From an uncultured bacterium (GTDB lineage Bacteria > Planctomycetota > UBA8108 > UBA1146): 64,000 nt of DNA. The notes under the pieces were generated by a model. It was not told the DNA's origin. It ran no database searches and saw only the letters and a program-made list of their open reading frames with translations. Below are positions 16,298 to 24,436 of this stretch, piece after piece. Position 1 is the stretch's first letter; every line of letters starts with the position of its first letter. Location: NCBI GenBank assembly GCA_913056395.1, contig CAJXMG010000008.1, positions 1 to 64,000 on the forward strand, read 5' to 3'. The position numbers and the translations under genes were made by a program.

Positions 16298-18226
16298 ATG
16301 ATTTTGAAGAAATCTGCCTTTTTTCCGCTCTTCCTGAGAACGGGCGGCGCATTTCTGGTGATTGCCAGTGTTGTTGCCGCAACCCACCTGATCGAGAGTT
16401 CGGTGGCATTGACCCAGGATCCACCCGCAGAAGAAGAGTTGCTCGACGATGATTTGCTCGATGATGAGTTGCTTGATGACGACCTTCTCGGTGATGACCT
16501 CCTGGAGTCAGATGAGAAGGTTGCGGAAACCGGAGAAGAAGATGCCTTTTCGTCGATTGAGGCTCACGAAAAAGTCTTCGCCAAGAGCAACTTTCCCTCC
16601 GCAGACGAGTGCGCGTTGTGCCACCCGAAGCAATACAAGGAGTGGTCCGTTTCCCAGCACGCCTACTCCCAGTTGAGCCCGCTGATGATGTCGATGCAGA
16701 ACGCCATGAATGTGGGAACGAGTACCACCAATGGTGATTTCTGCCTGCGTTGTCATGCTCCTGTGGGATCAGACATTGGCGAGCCCTTCAGCGCCTCCAA
16801 TCTCGATCGCCATCCTGCTTCGAGAGAAGGGATTACCTGTGTGACCTGCCACCGCATGAGTGCGGGATATCGCAAGGTTTCGGGAAGAATCGGAATCGAC
16901 CAGGGTGACGTCTTCGACTCTGTCAAGGGTGCCTTGGGCAATGCGGAACTCGCCCGGGTGCTGGCCGACAAAAAGCAGTTCAAGGTCAATACCGATCGTG
17001 ATGGAGTGGGACGCGCGATCCACACGGAGATTGAACCCTTCTTCGAGTTGACGACTCCTGCATTCTGCGGATCCTGCCACGAGGTGTTTGCCCCCAATGG
17101 ACTTCGGGTTCATGAGTTGATGACCGAGTATCGCAATTCGCCCGCAGCGGAAGAGGGAATCACCTGCAACGACTGTCACATGGGCAAGGAGCAGGGCGTC
17201 CCCGCTGGATATGAGTGGGGTCCCGCCGCGATTGTCGGCGGCAAGGAAACCGCGCCGCGCAAGTTGACCAATCACTTCTTCGCCGGGCCCGATTATTCCC
17301 TGATTCACGAGGGTATATTCCCGGTCAACAAGAAAGCGAATGAGTTCAAGAGCCTCCAGGAGTGGTTGCTCTTTGATGTCGACGCCGGTTGGGGAACCGA
17401 TGAGTTTGAGGACAACTGTCCCGAGGATTTCCCCTTCCCGGAATCCTGGGTTTCCATCGATGACCGATACGAAGCGCGGGAAATCATCGCTGAGCAGCAA
17501 GAGTTGCTGGGTTGGGCGAAGGAGCAGCGAATCGAAGTTCTCAAGCGAGGCTTCGGGCTCTCGGACATCCGTGTGACCAACCATGATGAGAGTGGTCTCG
17601 ATTTTGAAATTGACGTTCGCAACCTGACGAGGGGGCACAACCTGCCGACCGGCTTTGATGCGGAGCGGGTTTTCGTGGTCCAGATCGATGTGAAAAATGC
17701 TGCCGGTGAAATCGTATTCCAGTCGGGAGACCGGGATCCGAATGGTGATTTGCGGGATACTTTTTCCCTTTATGTCCGCAATGGAGAAGTGCCTCTGGAT
17801 GAGCAGCTCTTTAACCTGCAATCCAAGTTCATGTCGCGAAACATTCGCGGGGGTGACCAGGAGCAAGTGCTGACCATCAACAGTTCCGTGTCGGCCTTGC
17901 CCTTCATTCGCCCCGCTTCTCGTCCCAACAATATCTACGGACACCCCAAGGGGATGCGCAAGCATCGCCGGGGCATTGAGCCGCTGGGGCACAGGACTGC
18001 GGAATACCATGTCAGCCCGGATCTGCTGAAGGGCGAAGGGCCCTTCACCATCGATGCCCGATTCGTTTCCCAGTCGGTGCCGGTGAACCTGATTCATCAG
18101 ACGATGCACGTTGGCTTCGACTACAACATGTCTCCACGGGCTCTTGCGGAGAAGTTGGTTGAGGGCGCAGTGGTAGTCGCTGAAAAGTCAGCGGTCACCC
18201 GTGCGGCAGAGAAGGCAGGACAATGA
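16298..18226 (+). CDS. secreted pentaheme cytochrome c with acidic DDLL repeat
   Basis: This 642-residue protein starts with an export signal (FFPLFLRTGGAFLVIASVVAA). A five-copy acidic repeat follows at residues 45-69. Five CxxCH heme sites lie at about 105, 149, 181, 257 and 290 (CALCH, CLRCH, CVTCH, CGSCH, CNDCH). The early layout resembles the cytochrome c554 family. The C-terminal half (about 400-640) lacks hemes and is beta-rich, with the GHNLPTGF phrase typical of a domain found after such heme regions. It is predicted periplasmic. The start has AAGG upstream and is the first gene of the redox locus; its stop overlaps the barrel gene as ATGA. The substrate or partner cannot be named from sequence. 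Confidence 0.9.
   Translation: MILKKSAFFPLFLRTGGAFLVIASVVAATHLIESSVALTQDPPAEEELLDDDLLDDELLDDDLLGDDLLESDEKVAETGEEDAFSSIEAHEKVFAKSNFPSADECALCHPKQYKEWSVSQHAYSQLSPLMMSMQNAMNVGTSTTNGDFCLRCHAPVGSDIGEPFSASNLDRHPASREGITCVTCHRMSAGYRKVSGRIGIDQGDVFDSVKGALGNAELARVLADKKQFKVNTDRDGVGRAIHTEIEPFFELTTPAFCGSCHEVFAPNGLRVHELMTEYRNSPAAEEGITCNDCHMGKEQGVPAGYEWGPAAIVGGKETAPRKLTNHFFAGPDYSLIHEGIFPVNKKANEFKSLQEWLLFDVDAGWGTDEFEDNCPEDFPFPESWVSIDDRYEAREIIAEQQELLGWAKEQRIEVLKRGFGLSDIRVTNHDESGLDFEIDVRNLTRGHNLPTGFDAERVFVVQIDVKNAAGEIVFQSGDRDPNGDLRDTFSLYVRNGEVPLDEQLFNLQSKFMSRNIRGGDQEQVLTINSSVSALPFIRPASRPNNIYGHPKGMRKHRRGIEPLGHRTAEYHVSPDLLKGEGPFTIDARFVSQSVPVNLIHQTMHVGFDYNMSPRALAEKLVEGAVVVAEKSAVTRAAEKAGQ
16430..16504 (+). repeat. 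five-copy 15-bp repeat encoding [E/D][E/D][E/D]LL
   Basis: Five consecutive 15-bp units encode EEELL, DDDLL, DDELL, DDDLL and GDDLL. Codon choice differs between copies, so the protein repeat is kept although the DNA has drifted. It lies between the export signal and the first heme of the pentaheme cytochrome. Confidence 0.9.
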
Positions 18227-19605
18227 TCAGAGTCATCGCATTTACCCTGCTCCTGTTCAGTCTTGTCTGTCTTCCTGTTGGAGCGCAGGAGGGGGAGAGC
18301 CCCAGCAGACTGCCGGACTACCCGATTCCTCTGGTCGACGAATCGTTGATCAAGCCTCACCCGCCCTTGATCCAGATTGGACCGGGGCTGGTTCAGACCG
18401 GGCGCCTTGAAAGAGGTTTCGATGTTCCTGGAGGTGCGGTCTGGCGACCGTCTTTCTGGGTCTATGGAAATCTTCGTTCCGGAATCAACCTCGTTGATCC
18501 CGGAGGCAGCGGAGACCGGATCGTCGAATGGGCTCAGCGCATGGACCTTTTTGGAAACCTGCAACTGAATGGCACCGAGAGATTTCTCATCGGTCTTTCC
18601 CCCCTGCATCAGCGGGGAAGTTTCAGTCGATATGTTTTCGAGCCGGAAAATGAAGAGGGTTGGGTCGACGAAACCAACACCAGGGTTACCACATTTTTCT
18701 TCGAGGGCGAGTTGTCTGAGCTGATACCGGCTCTCGATCCGGATGGCACCCGCAAGCTGGATTACGGGTTCAGTGTGGGCCGTTGGCGCGTGGATCTACA
18801 AGACGGACTGCTCGTCAATGACATGATGGATGCGGTTGGAATCACCCGCTTTGTGGCGGTTCCCGGGACGGCGACGACGCGGATGACGTTGATCGCCGGC
18901 TGGGATGAAGTGAGCCGGGACAACAACCTGCTCTCCGAGGAGTCCCGCTACCTTTCCTTCTCTGCGGAAGCGGATACCTACAAGAGCACCATCGACCTCG
19001 ATGTGGTCCATGTGGATGCACCTGTTGCGGAGGGCGGCTCTGCCTGGTTCCTCGGCTGGGGATCATCCCAGAGACTGAAATTTGGTGGGGAGAGTTACAA
19101 CACCACTTTCCGAATCTGCAGTTCCATCGCGGATGAGGACGACAACGCAGCGGTCAGTGACGGAACCCTGTTTTTTGCTGAGGCATCAAAAACTCCCATC
19201 GGGACACCCGATATGGCATATGCCACCTTCTTCTTGGGTATTGACCAGTTTGCATCCGCTGCCCGCGGTGAGACCAATGGTGGACCTCTCGGCAAGGCTG
19301 GACTGCTCTTTGCGGCTGCCGGTTTGGGAAGATATCGACCCGCATTGGGCAACCGTGCGGATGATTCCTATGGTGGATCTGTAGGTTACCAGTGGAGCTA
19401 CGATCAGGGTGCTTCGAACCTGGTTTTTGAGGGAGGTTTCAGATCCGCTTTGGAAGGGGACGGTCCGTCCACTGGAGCAGTAGGTGGCCGTTATCAGAAA
19501 AAACTGAATGGCCGAACGATGTTCCAGATGGATACCTATGTGAAAAAAGAGGAGAGCCTCGATGTGGGACACGGCCTCCGAGCCGAAATTCTGGTTCGGT
19601 TCTAG
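18223..19605 (+). CDS. outer-membrane beta-barrel (porin-like) protein
   Basis: This 460-residue protein has a clear signal peptide (LLLFSLVCLPVGAQ). It is then dominated by alternating beta-strand segments such as RFLIGLSPLHQRG, KLDYGFSVGRWRVDL and TTRMTLIAGWDEV, ending in a C-terminal Phe (AEILVRF). A terminal aromatic residue is the usual BAM signal of outer-membrane barrels. The length would fit roughly 16-20 strands, similar to the barrels of Geobacter-type porin-cytochrome complexes, although the sequence itself was not matched to them. Its start overlaps the pentaheme cytochrome stop, so the two are made together. That arrangement makes an electron conduit across the outer membrane plausible, but an ordinary porin is also possible. 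Confidence 0.75.
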   Translation: MIRVIAFTLLLFSLVCLPVGAQEGESPSRLPDYPIPLVDESLIKPHPPLIQIGPGLVQTGRLERGFDVPGGAVWRPSFWVYGNLRSGINLVDPGGSGDRIVEWAQRMDLFGNLQLNGTERFLIGLSPLHQRGSFSRYVFEPENEEGWVDETNTRVTTFFFEGELSELIPALDPDGTRKLDYGFSVGRWRVDLQDGLLVNDMMDAVGITRFVAVPGTATTRMTLIAGWDEVSRDNNLLSEESRYLSFSAEADTYKSTIDLDVVHVDAPVAEGGSAWFLGWGSSQRLKFGGESYNTTFRICSSIADEDDNAAVSDGTLFFAEASKTPIGTPDMAYATFFLGIDQFASAARGETNGGPLGKAGLLFAAAGLGRYRPALGNRADDSYGGSVGYQWSYDQGASNLVFEGGFRSALEGDGPSTGAVGGRYQKKLNGRTMFQMDTYVKKEESLDVGHGLRAEILVRF

Positions 19606-19614
19606 GTCCTGAAG

Positions 19615-20862
19615 ATGGAAATCGTTTACGTCACCGGACTGGTCCTGATGGGATTGGCGCTGCTGGATGCCGTGGCAGGGATTTTCGTGTCTATACGGCA
19701 ATCTTTCGCCCGGTCGAAGTTTCAACAGCGTCAGGCTGAGCAACTGAGAAGCATGATGGACGAGGGGCAGCACGGGCCTTCAAAAGAGTCTGTGGGGAGC
19801 TGGAAGGGTTTCCGCAGATTCAATATTGTGAACAAGGTGCTGGAAGCGGAAGACATCTGCTCCTTTTACCTGGGGCCTGTTGATGGTGAACCGATTCGAT
19901 CCTTCGAACCGGGACAGCACATCGGTTTTCGATTTACGGTACCCGGCGATTCCAAGCCGACGATCCGCAGTTACTCCCTGAGTTCAGGTGTTCTGGAAGA
20001 CAACCTTTACCGCGTCACCATCAAGAAAGTGCCAGCACCACCCGAGACCGATTTCCCACCTGGAAAAGGCTCCAGTTACTTTCATGAGGAACTGGAGATT
20101 GGATCGGTCATCGAGGTCAGTGCCCCCAATGGCAAGTTTTATCTCGACCGGGAAGATGATCGACCTGCTGTGCTCATCGCCGGCGGGATCGGAATCACGC
20201 CCCTTCTCAGCATGCTGGAAACGATCTGCAAGGAAGGCATTGAAAGAACCTGTTATCTGTTTCATGCCGTAAGGAGTCACCGGGACCATGCTTTTGCTGA
20301 GCGATTGAATGAATTGATGCAAGTGAGAGATCATCTGCATCTCCACACTTACTTCAGCCATCCGGAAGACGGTCATGAATTGCCGGAGGGTTCGAAGACG
20401 GGATTTTTGTCCGTGGATGCCATTCAGGAAACGGTCGGTCATCTGGAGGCTCAGTTCTACATCTGTGGGCCGCCACCGATGATGCAGGCACTGGTGCCAT
20501 CCATGGAGGCGGCCGGAATCCCGAGTCGGGATATCAAAATGGAAGCGTTTGGCCCAGCCTCCATCAAAAAGAAAAAACCTCCTGAAGATTCAGGGGCTGC
20601 CACAGAGAGTGACTCTGCGACCGTGATCCGTTTTTCAAAAACGGAAGTGAAATGGGACGGAGAGTCTTCGATTCTTGAAATGGCAGAGGAGAACAGTGTG
20701 GAGATTGACAGCAGTTGCCGATCGGGCAGTTGCGGAACCTGCCAGGTGAAAGTGCTCTCCGGAAAAGTTAAATATGAAGATGAGCCGGGTTTTGACCCGG
20801 ACGAAGGAAGTTGTTTGACCTGCGTCGGAATCCCCGACGGAGACGTCGAGCTGGACGTTTGA
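19615..20862 (+). CDS. membrane-anchored NAD(P)H:FAD oxidoreductase with C-terminal 2Fe-2S domain
   Basis: This 415-residue protein starts with one membrane helix (residues 3-25). A ferredoxin-NADP reductase-type module follows. The FAD motif is RSYSLSS (118-124), the nucleotide-binding loop AGGIGITPLLSML (189-201), and the ICGPPPMM end lies at 283-290. Residues 335-415 form a plant-type 2Fe-2S ferredoxin domain with Cys 368, 373, 376 and 403. Such chains move electrons between NAD(P)H, FAD and a one-electron carrier. The module is like those of Hmp/Hcr or aromatic oxygenase reductases, but the N-terminal anchor is different. No oxygenase partner is nearby; the neighbours are multiheme cytochromes and an FeS protein, so a membrane electron-transfer role is more likely. 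It starts 9 nt after the barrel gene. Confidence 0.9.
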   Translation: MEIVYVTGLVLMGLALLDAVAGIFVSIRQSFARSKFQQRQAEQLRSMMDEGQHGPSKESVGSWKGFRRFNIVNKVLEAEDICSFYLGPVDGEPIRSFEPGQHIGFRFTVPGDSKPTIRSYSLSSGVLEDNLYRVTIKKVPAPPETDFPPGKGSSYFHEELEIGSVIEVSAPNGKFYLDREDDRPAVLIAGGIGITPLLSMLETICKEGIERTCYLFHAVRSHRDHAFAERLNELMQVRDHLHLHTYFSHPEDGHELPEGSKTGFLSVDAIQETVGHLEAQFYICGPPPMMQALVPSMEAAGIPSRDIKMEAFGPASIKKKKPPEDSGAATESDSATVIRFSKTEVKWDGESSILEMAEENSVEIDSSCRSGSCGTCQVKVLSGKVKYEDEPGFDPDEGSCLTCVGIPDGDVELDV

Positions 20863-20914
20863 CAGATTCCCTTTGCAGACTGGCTAAGGTTGTTGCTTCG
20901 AAAAGAGGACTGGA

Positions 20915-21916
20915 ATGATTCAGAATTTGATTCCCTTGTTGTTGGTCGCAATGGTGGCTGTGGGTTTGGGCCAGGAGGCTGAAACCTCAAAGTTGCCCAC
21001 TGGTCCCGGCTTTGACCCGAAAGCCATCGTCGGTGCTTCGGAGTGCACTGAATGTCATACCCATTCAGGAGCGGTCTGGGAGCAGACTGTCCACCATGGA
21101 ACCATCACGGATATGCCCCGTACCGAGAAAGGCCGGGAGATCGCCAAGAAAATGGGGATTCGCCGGATCAAGAGTGAAAGCCTGTGCCTCGATTGCCATG
21201 CCACGAGTCATTGGGAGGATGAAAAACTGAAGCCCTCTTCGGGGGTATCTTGCGAATCTTGCCATGGCGCTGGAATGGGCTGGGTCAAACTCCATGGCGA
21301 GTTCAGCGGCAAGGAAGAGGGACAGGAAACGGCAGACGAAATTGCTCGTCGTTGGAAGGCCTCTGAAGCTGCAGGAATGTTGCGCCCAACGATGATCGCA
21401 GACATCGCGCGTAACTGCGTCAGTTGCCATGTCGTTCCCCACGAAAGCCTTGTCAATGTCGGTGGGCACCCGGCCGGATCTGACTTTGAGTTGGTCGCCT
21501 GGAGTCAGGGAAAAATGCGCCACAATAATTTTTACACCAAAGGCAAGGAAAACAAGGTCGCCTCGATTGAGCGCCAGCGTTTGCTCTACGCAGTAGGCAT
21601 CCTTGCTGAATTGGAATTGTTGCTGAAGGCCGTGGGCACTGCAGAGGAGATGGGCGACTATGCCAAAGCAAACGCACGCAGAGTCAGTGCGCTGCGCAAG
21701 AAACTGGCAACAGCTGCGAAGGCAACTCAACAGTCAGATCTCGTGAAAGCCCTTGAAGCGGTAGGATCGCTGAAGTTGAGTTTGAAAAACCAGCCAGCGA
21801 TGCTGGAGGCTGCCGCTGCCATCACGATTTCACTCGATAATCTGGCGGCAACATCCAACGGCGAAGACCTCGCAGGTCTGGATTCCATGTTGCCCAAAGC
21901 AGAAGACTACAAATAG
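20915..21916 (+). CDS. secreted tetraheme cytochrome c (c554-like)
   Basis: This 333-residue protein has a short signal (LIPLLLVAMVAVGLGQ) and four CxxCH sites: CTECH near 44, CLDCH near 92, CESCH near 113 and CVSCH near 169. The order and spacing, with HHG and SCHGAG phrases, match the cytochrome c554 family, known as electron carriers in hydroxylamine oxidation and in other periplasmic chains. After the heme half comes a helical, Ala- and Lys-rich C-terminal region without hemes. No hydroxylamine oxidoreductase is present in the window, so that specific role is not supported. It lies 52 nt after the reductase gene and 10 nt before the cNMP/ferredoxin gene. Confidence 0.9.
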   Translation: MIQNLIPLLLVAMVAVGLGQEAETSKLPTGPGFDPKAIVGASECTECHTHSGAVWEQTVHHGTITDMPRTEKGREIAKKMGIRRIKSESLCLDCHATSHWEDEKLKPSSGVSCESCHGAGMGWVKLHGEFSGKEEGQETADEIARRWKASEAAGMLRPTMIADIARNCVSCHVVPHESLVNVGGHPAGSDFELVAWSQGKMRHNNFYTKGKENKVASIERQRLLYAVGILAELELLLKAVGTAEEMGDYAKANARRVSALRKKLATAAKATQQSDLVKALEAVGSLKLSLKNQPAMLEAAAAITISLDNLAATSNGEDLAGLDSMLPKAEDYK

Positions 21917-21926
21917 GAGTTGATGC

Positions 21927-23612
21927 ATGTGCCCCGTCACCGGATCTGACATGAACGATTCGGAAGAGAATTCTCGTGATTATCGTTTCAGTAATGAAGC
22001 GATCCCACGAGAAGTTCTCGATTGGGCTCGGTTCAACTCAGTTCTTTCGATTGCATGGGATGAATGTGAATCTAGGGGGAAATCCATCGAGTCGATTTTA
22101 CAGATGGATGCCAGAGTCATTGAATATCAAAAAGCGGACATCATTATTCGTAAAGGCGATTATGGCGGCTCAGTCCTGATTCCCATCGAAGGGGAAATAC
22201 GTGCCAACCTCGACGAATCTGGGGAAAAGTTTTTTTTACGCAAAAACGTCACGCGTAGACGAAGTTGGCTTTCAGCGCTGAAGCAGTTTTTTCGGTGGCA
22301 AACCCCAGTGGAGCGTATCAGCTCTGATTCCTCAAATAGAAACTTATATTCTGAAAAATCCCGCGTTCCTCGTTTAGACATCAATATCGAAGAATACATG
22401 ACAAAATATCTTACGCGTAGGATCGGACTCGGGGAAATTTGTGGAGAAATTGCTGCCTTACGCAGGAGCCCAAGGACTGCCTCCGTCTTTGCAGAAACCG
22501 ATTGCAAGGTGTTGGAAATTAGGTGGCAGGGAATCCGCGAGATACTCAAAAACTCAAAAGAGCTCAGTTACTACCTTGAAGACCTGATAGGGGATAGGCG
22601 CCATCAGATTTTCAGCGGAATGAAAGTCCTGACCAATTTACCCGAATCGGTGCAGAGAACACTATCCGCGAGAAGTATTTTTGAGAGGTGGGGTTCGGAT
22701 CATTGGAATCGACACTTCCGAAAAATCATGCAGTCCAAATCTTCCATGATCGACCGCGAAGCAGTCGTCCTTCAACAAGGTCATCACATGGATGGCTTGT
22801 ATGTTCTTCTCAGTGGATTTGCACGAGTCACAAATAAAGAGGGCAGTGAAGAGAAGACTGTCGGGTATCTTCGTCCAGGTGACGTCTATGGTCTCAAAGA
22901 ACTGCTTAAAGATTCCAAGTCAAGTGTCAGCTCACCGGCTTTGAGAAGTATTCGTGCGGTAGGCGCCATCGATCTCGTGGTAATTCCCAGCAATGATTTT
23001 GTCGAATACGTGTTGCCGGAGTTGAAGAATCTGGACATCGATCAGTTGGGATCAGAGAAGGGCCTGATTTCCACGGAGCTGCTCAACTTCTTTCTCGATC
23101 GCAGGATCGTCAACGGTAACCAGACGATGGTGATCGATCTGAACCGCTGCACTGACTGTGATGATTGTGTCAAAGCTTGTGCTGTAACACACGATGGGAA
23201 TCCCCGTTTTATTCGTGAGGGATACCGTCATGCAAAGTTGATGGTGGCAACAGCCTGTATGCACTGTATTGATCCTGTCTGCTTGATCGGCTGTCCCACT
23301 GGAGCAATTCACAGGGAGCATACGACCGGAAATGTGGTGATTACTCGAAGTGAGTGCATCGGTTGTGCTTCTTGCGTTGAATCCTGCCCTTATGACAATA
23401 TTCGAACCGTCGAAGTTCAGGATGCAAACGGTGAACCTGTAATCGATCTTGAGACGGGGAAGCCTGTTCTTAAAGCAACCAAATGTGATCTTTGCATTGA
23501 TCAGCCTTCTGGGCCTGCGTGTGTCAACGCCTGTCCACATGATGCATTACATCGCATCAATTTTTCAGACGCTTCAGGAGTTTCCAGCATCGTTGAGAGG
23601 ATTACGGGATGA
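21927..23612 (+). CDS. fusion of two cyclic-nucleotide-binding-like domains with a four-cluster ferredoxin
   Basis: This 561-residue protein has two CAP/cNMP-type beta-roll domains. The first covers about 50-215, with IIRKGDYGGSVLIPIEGEI and a GLGEICGEIAALRRSPRTASVFA core. The second covers about 250-375, with VLQQGHHMDGLYVLLSGFARV and LRPGDVYG. A DmsB/NrfC-type ferredoxin follows at 395-545, with four Cys groups: CTDCDDCVKAC, CMHCIDPVCLIGCP, CIGCASCVESCP and CDLCIDQPSGPACVNACP. That is enough for four 4Fe-4S clusters. No signal or membrane helix is seen, so it is likely cytoplasmic or on the inner face of the membrane. Ligand binding by the cNMP domains cannot be confirmed from sequence. AGGAG lies 7 nt before the ATG, and the stop overlaps the next gene by four bases. 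Confidence 0.92.
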   Translation: MCPVTGSDMNDSEENSRDYRFSNEAIPREVLDWARFNSVLSIAWDECESRGKSIESILQMDARVIEYQKADIIIRKGDYGGSVLIPIEGEIRANLDESGEKFFLRKNVTRRRSWLSALKQFFRWQTPVERISSDSSNRNLYSEKSRVPRLDINIEEYMTKYLTRRIGLGEICGEIAALRRSPRTASVFAETDCKVLEIRWQGIREILKNSKELSYYLEDLIGDRRHQIFSGMKVLTNLPESVQRTLSARSIFERWGSDHWNRHFRKIMQSKSSMIDREAVVLQQGHHMDGLYVLLSGFARVTNKEGSEEKTVGYLRPGDVYGLKELLKDSKSSVSSPALRSIRAVGAIDLVVIPSNDFVEYVLPELKNLDIDQLGSEKGLISTELLNFFLDRRIVNGNQTMVIDLNRCTDCDDCVKACAVTHDGNPRFIREGYRHAKLMVATACMHCIDPVCLIGCPTGAIHREHTTGNVVITRSECIGCASCVESCPYDNIRTVEVQDANGEPVIDLETGKPVLKATKCDLCIDQPSGPACVNACPHDALHRINFSDASGVSSIVERITG

Positions 23613-24436
23613 AAATCCGCCCTCCTCATTCGGGTGCTCTGTTATTGATCCTGATCGGCATCGTTGTCAGTTTGTATTTTCTGGAGCAAGCAGACGCAAC
23701 GCTTGCCAATCCTGCTGTTACCAGCGGCTGGATCTTATTGGGAAGCTTTGTGCTCCTCTGTCTTTATGGGGCACGCAAAAAAGTTCCCTTTTTGCCGATT
23801 GGTAAAACGGCGACATGGTTACAGCTGCATCTGGGTTTTGGGGTGATCAGCACCTGGTTATTTCTGGAGCATGTGGGTTACAGATTTCCGACAGGACTGT
23901 TTGAGACCCACCTTTATGTGCTTTATTCATTGTTGTTGATCTCCGGATTTCTCGGCTGGTTGGTCATGAGGGCATTGCCTGAAACACTTCGAGCGGATGG
24001 CAGAGAAGTGAACCCCTTGCGCATACCTGACGAGCTGGCAGGAATGGTGAAGAAAAGTGACGACTGCATCGCCGGGCTCGAACCTGGAGAGTTGAATCCT
24101 GAGATACTCAAAGGGTACTTTGAGGTGGTTCGACCTTATTTGTGTTCAGGCTGCGGGGTACTGCCATCACGAATTCACCCGGAATTCGGAGTGCCCCAAA
24201 CTTTGATCCAGCGATTGCAGGATTACGAATCTCCGACAGTGCTCTTTTCTTCAGAGCCATTTCTTCCTGTACACAAGATTGTTAGGGAAAAAGCTGTTCT
24301 GGACCTTCATCAGGTACGCCAAAGGTGGATGCGCGGCTGGCTTTTTGTCCACGTGCCGGTGACCGGAGTGATGGTCCTGATGATCATTTTGCATGTCATT
24401 CTTGTGACAGCGTTCAAAGCCGGGGGGGCGCAATGA
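23609..24436 (+). CDS. five-helix membrane protein, cytochrome-b-like (NarI/DsrM-type pattern)
   Basis: This 275-residue protein has five predicted membrane helices near residues 9-26, 39-56, 70-88, 100-120 and 243-266. Histidines 74, 88 and 101 in or at the ends of helices 3 and 4, and 248 and 262 in helix 5, could ligate b hemes. That pattern recalls NarI- and DsrM-type quinol-handling subunits. A cytoplasmic-sized loop (about 125-240) holds CSGCG near 179-183. I cannot assign it to a family with certainty, and without the heme evidence a plain membrane protein is possible. It is placed directly after the ferredoxin gene, as the quinone-linked subunit is in many FeS/cytochrome b complexes. 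Both of its ends overlap neighbours by four bases (ATGA). Confidence 0.68.
   Translation: MKIRPPHSGALLLILIGIVVSLYFLEQADATLANPAVTSGWILLGSFVLLCLYGARKKVPFLPIGKTATWLQLHLGFGVISTWLFLEHVGYRFPTGLFETHLYVLYSLLLISGFLGWLVMRALPETLRADGREVNPLRIPDELAGMVKKSDDCIAGLEPGELNPEILKGYFEVVRPYLCSGCGVLPSRIHPEFGVPQTLIQRLQDYESPTVLFSSEPFLPVHKIVREKAVLDLHQVRQRWMRGWLFVHVPVTGVMVLMIILHVILVTAFKAGGAQ

Noticed and set aside
16769-18109. 446-codon open frame on the minus strand opposite the pentaheme cytochrome
   Set aside because: It is antisense to a gene with heme motifs, an export signal and operon overlaps, has no recognisable domain and follows from the codon use of the real gene.
20915-21916. Hydroxylamine-oxidation role for the c554-like cytochrome
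   Set aside because: No hydroxylamine oxidoreductase or ammonia monooxygenase gene is in the window, so only the cytochrome family was called.
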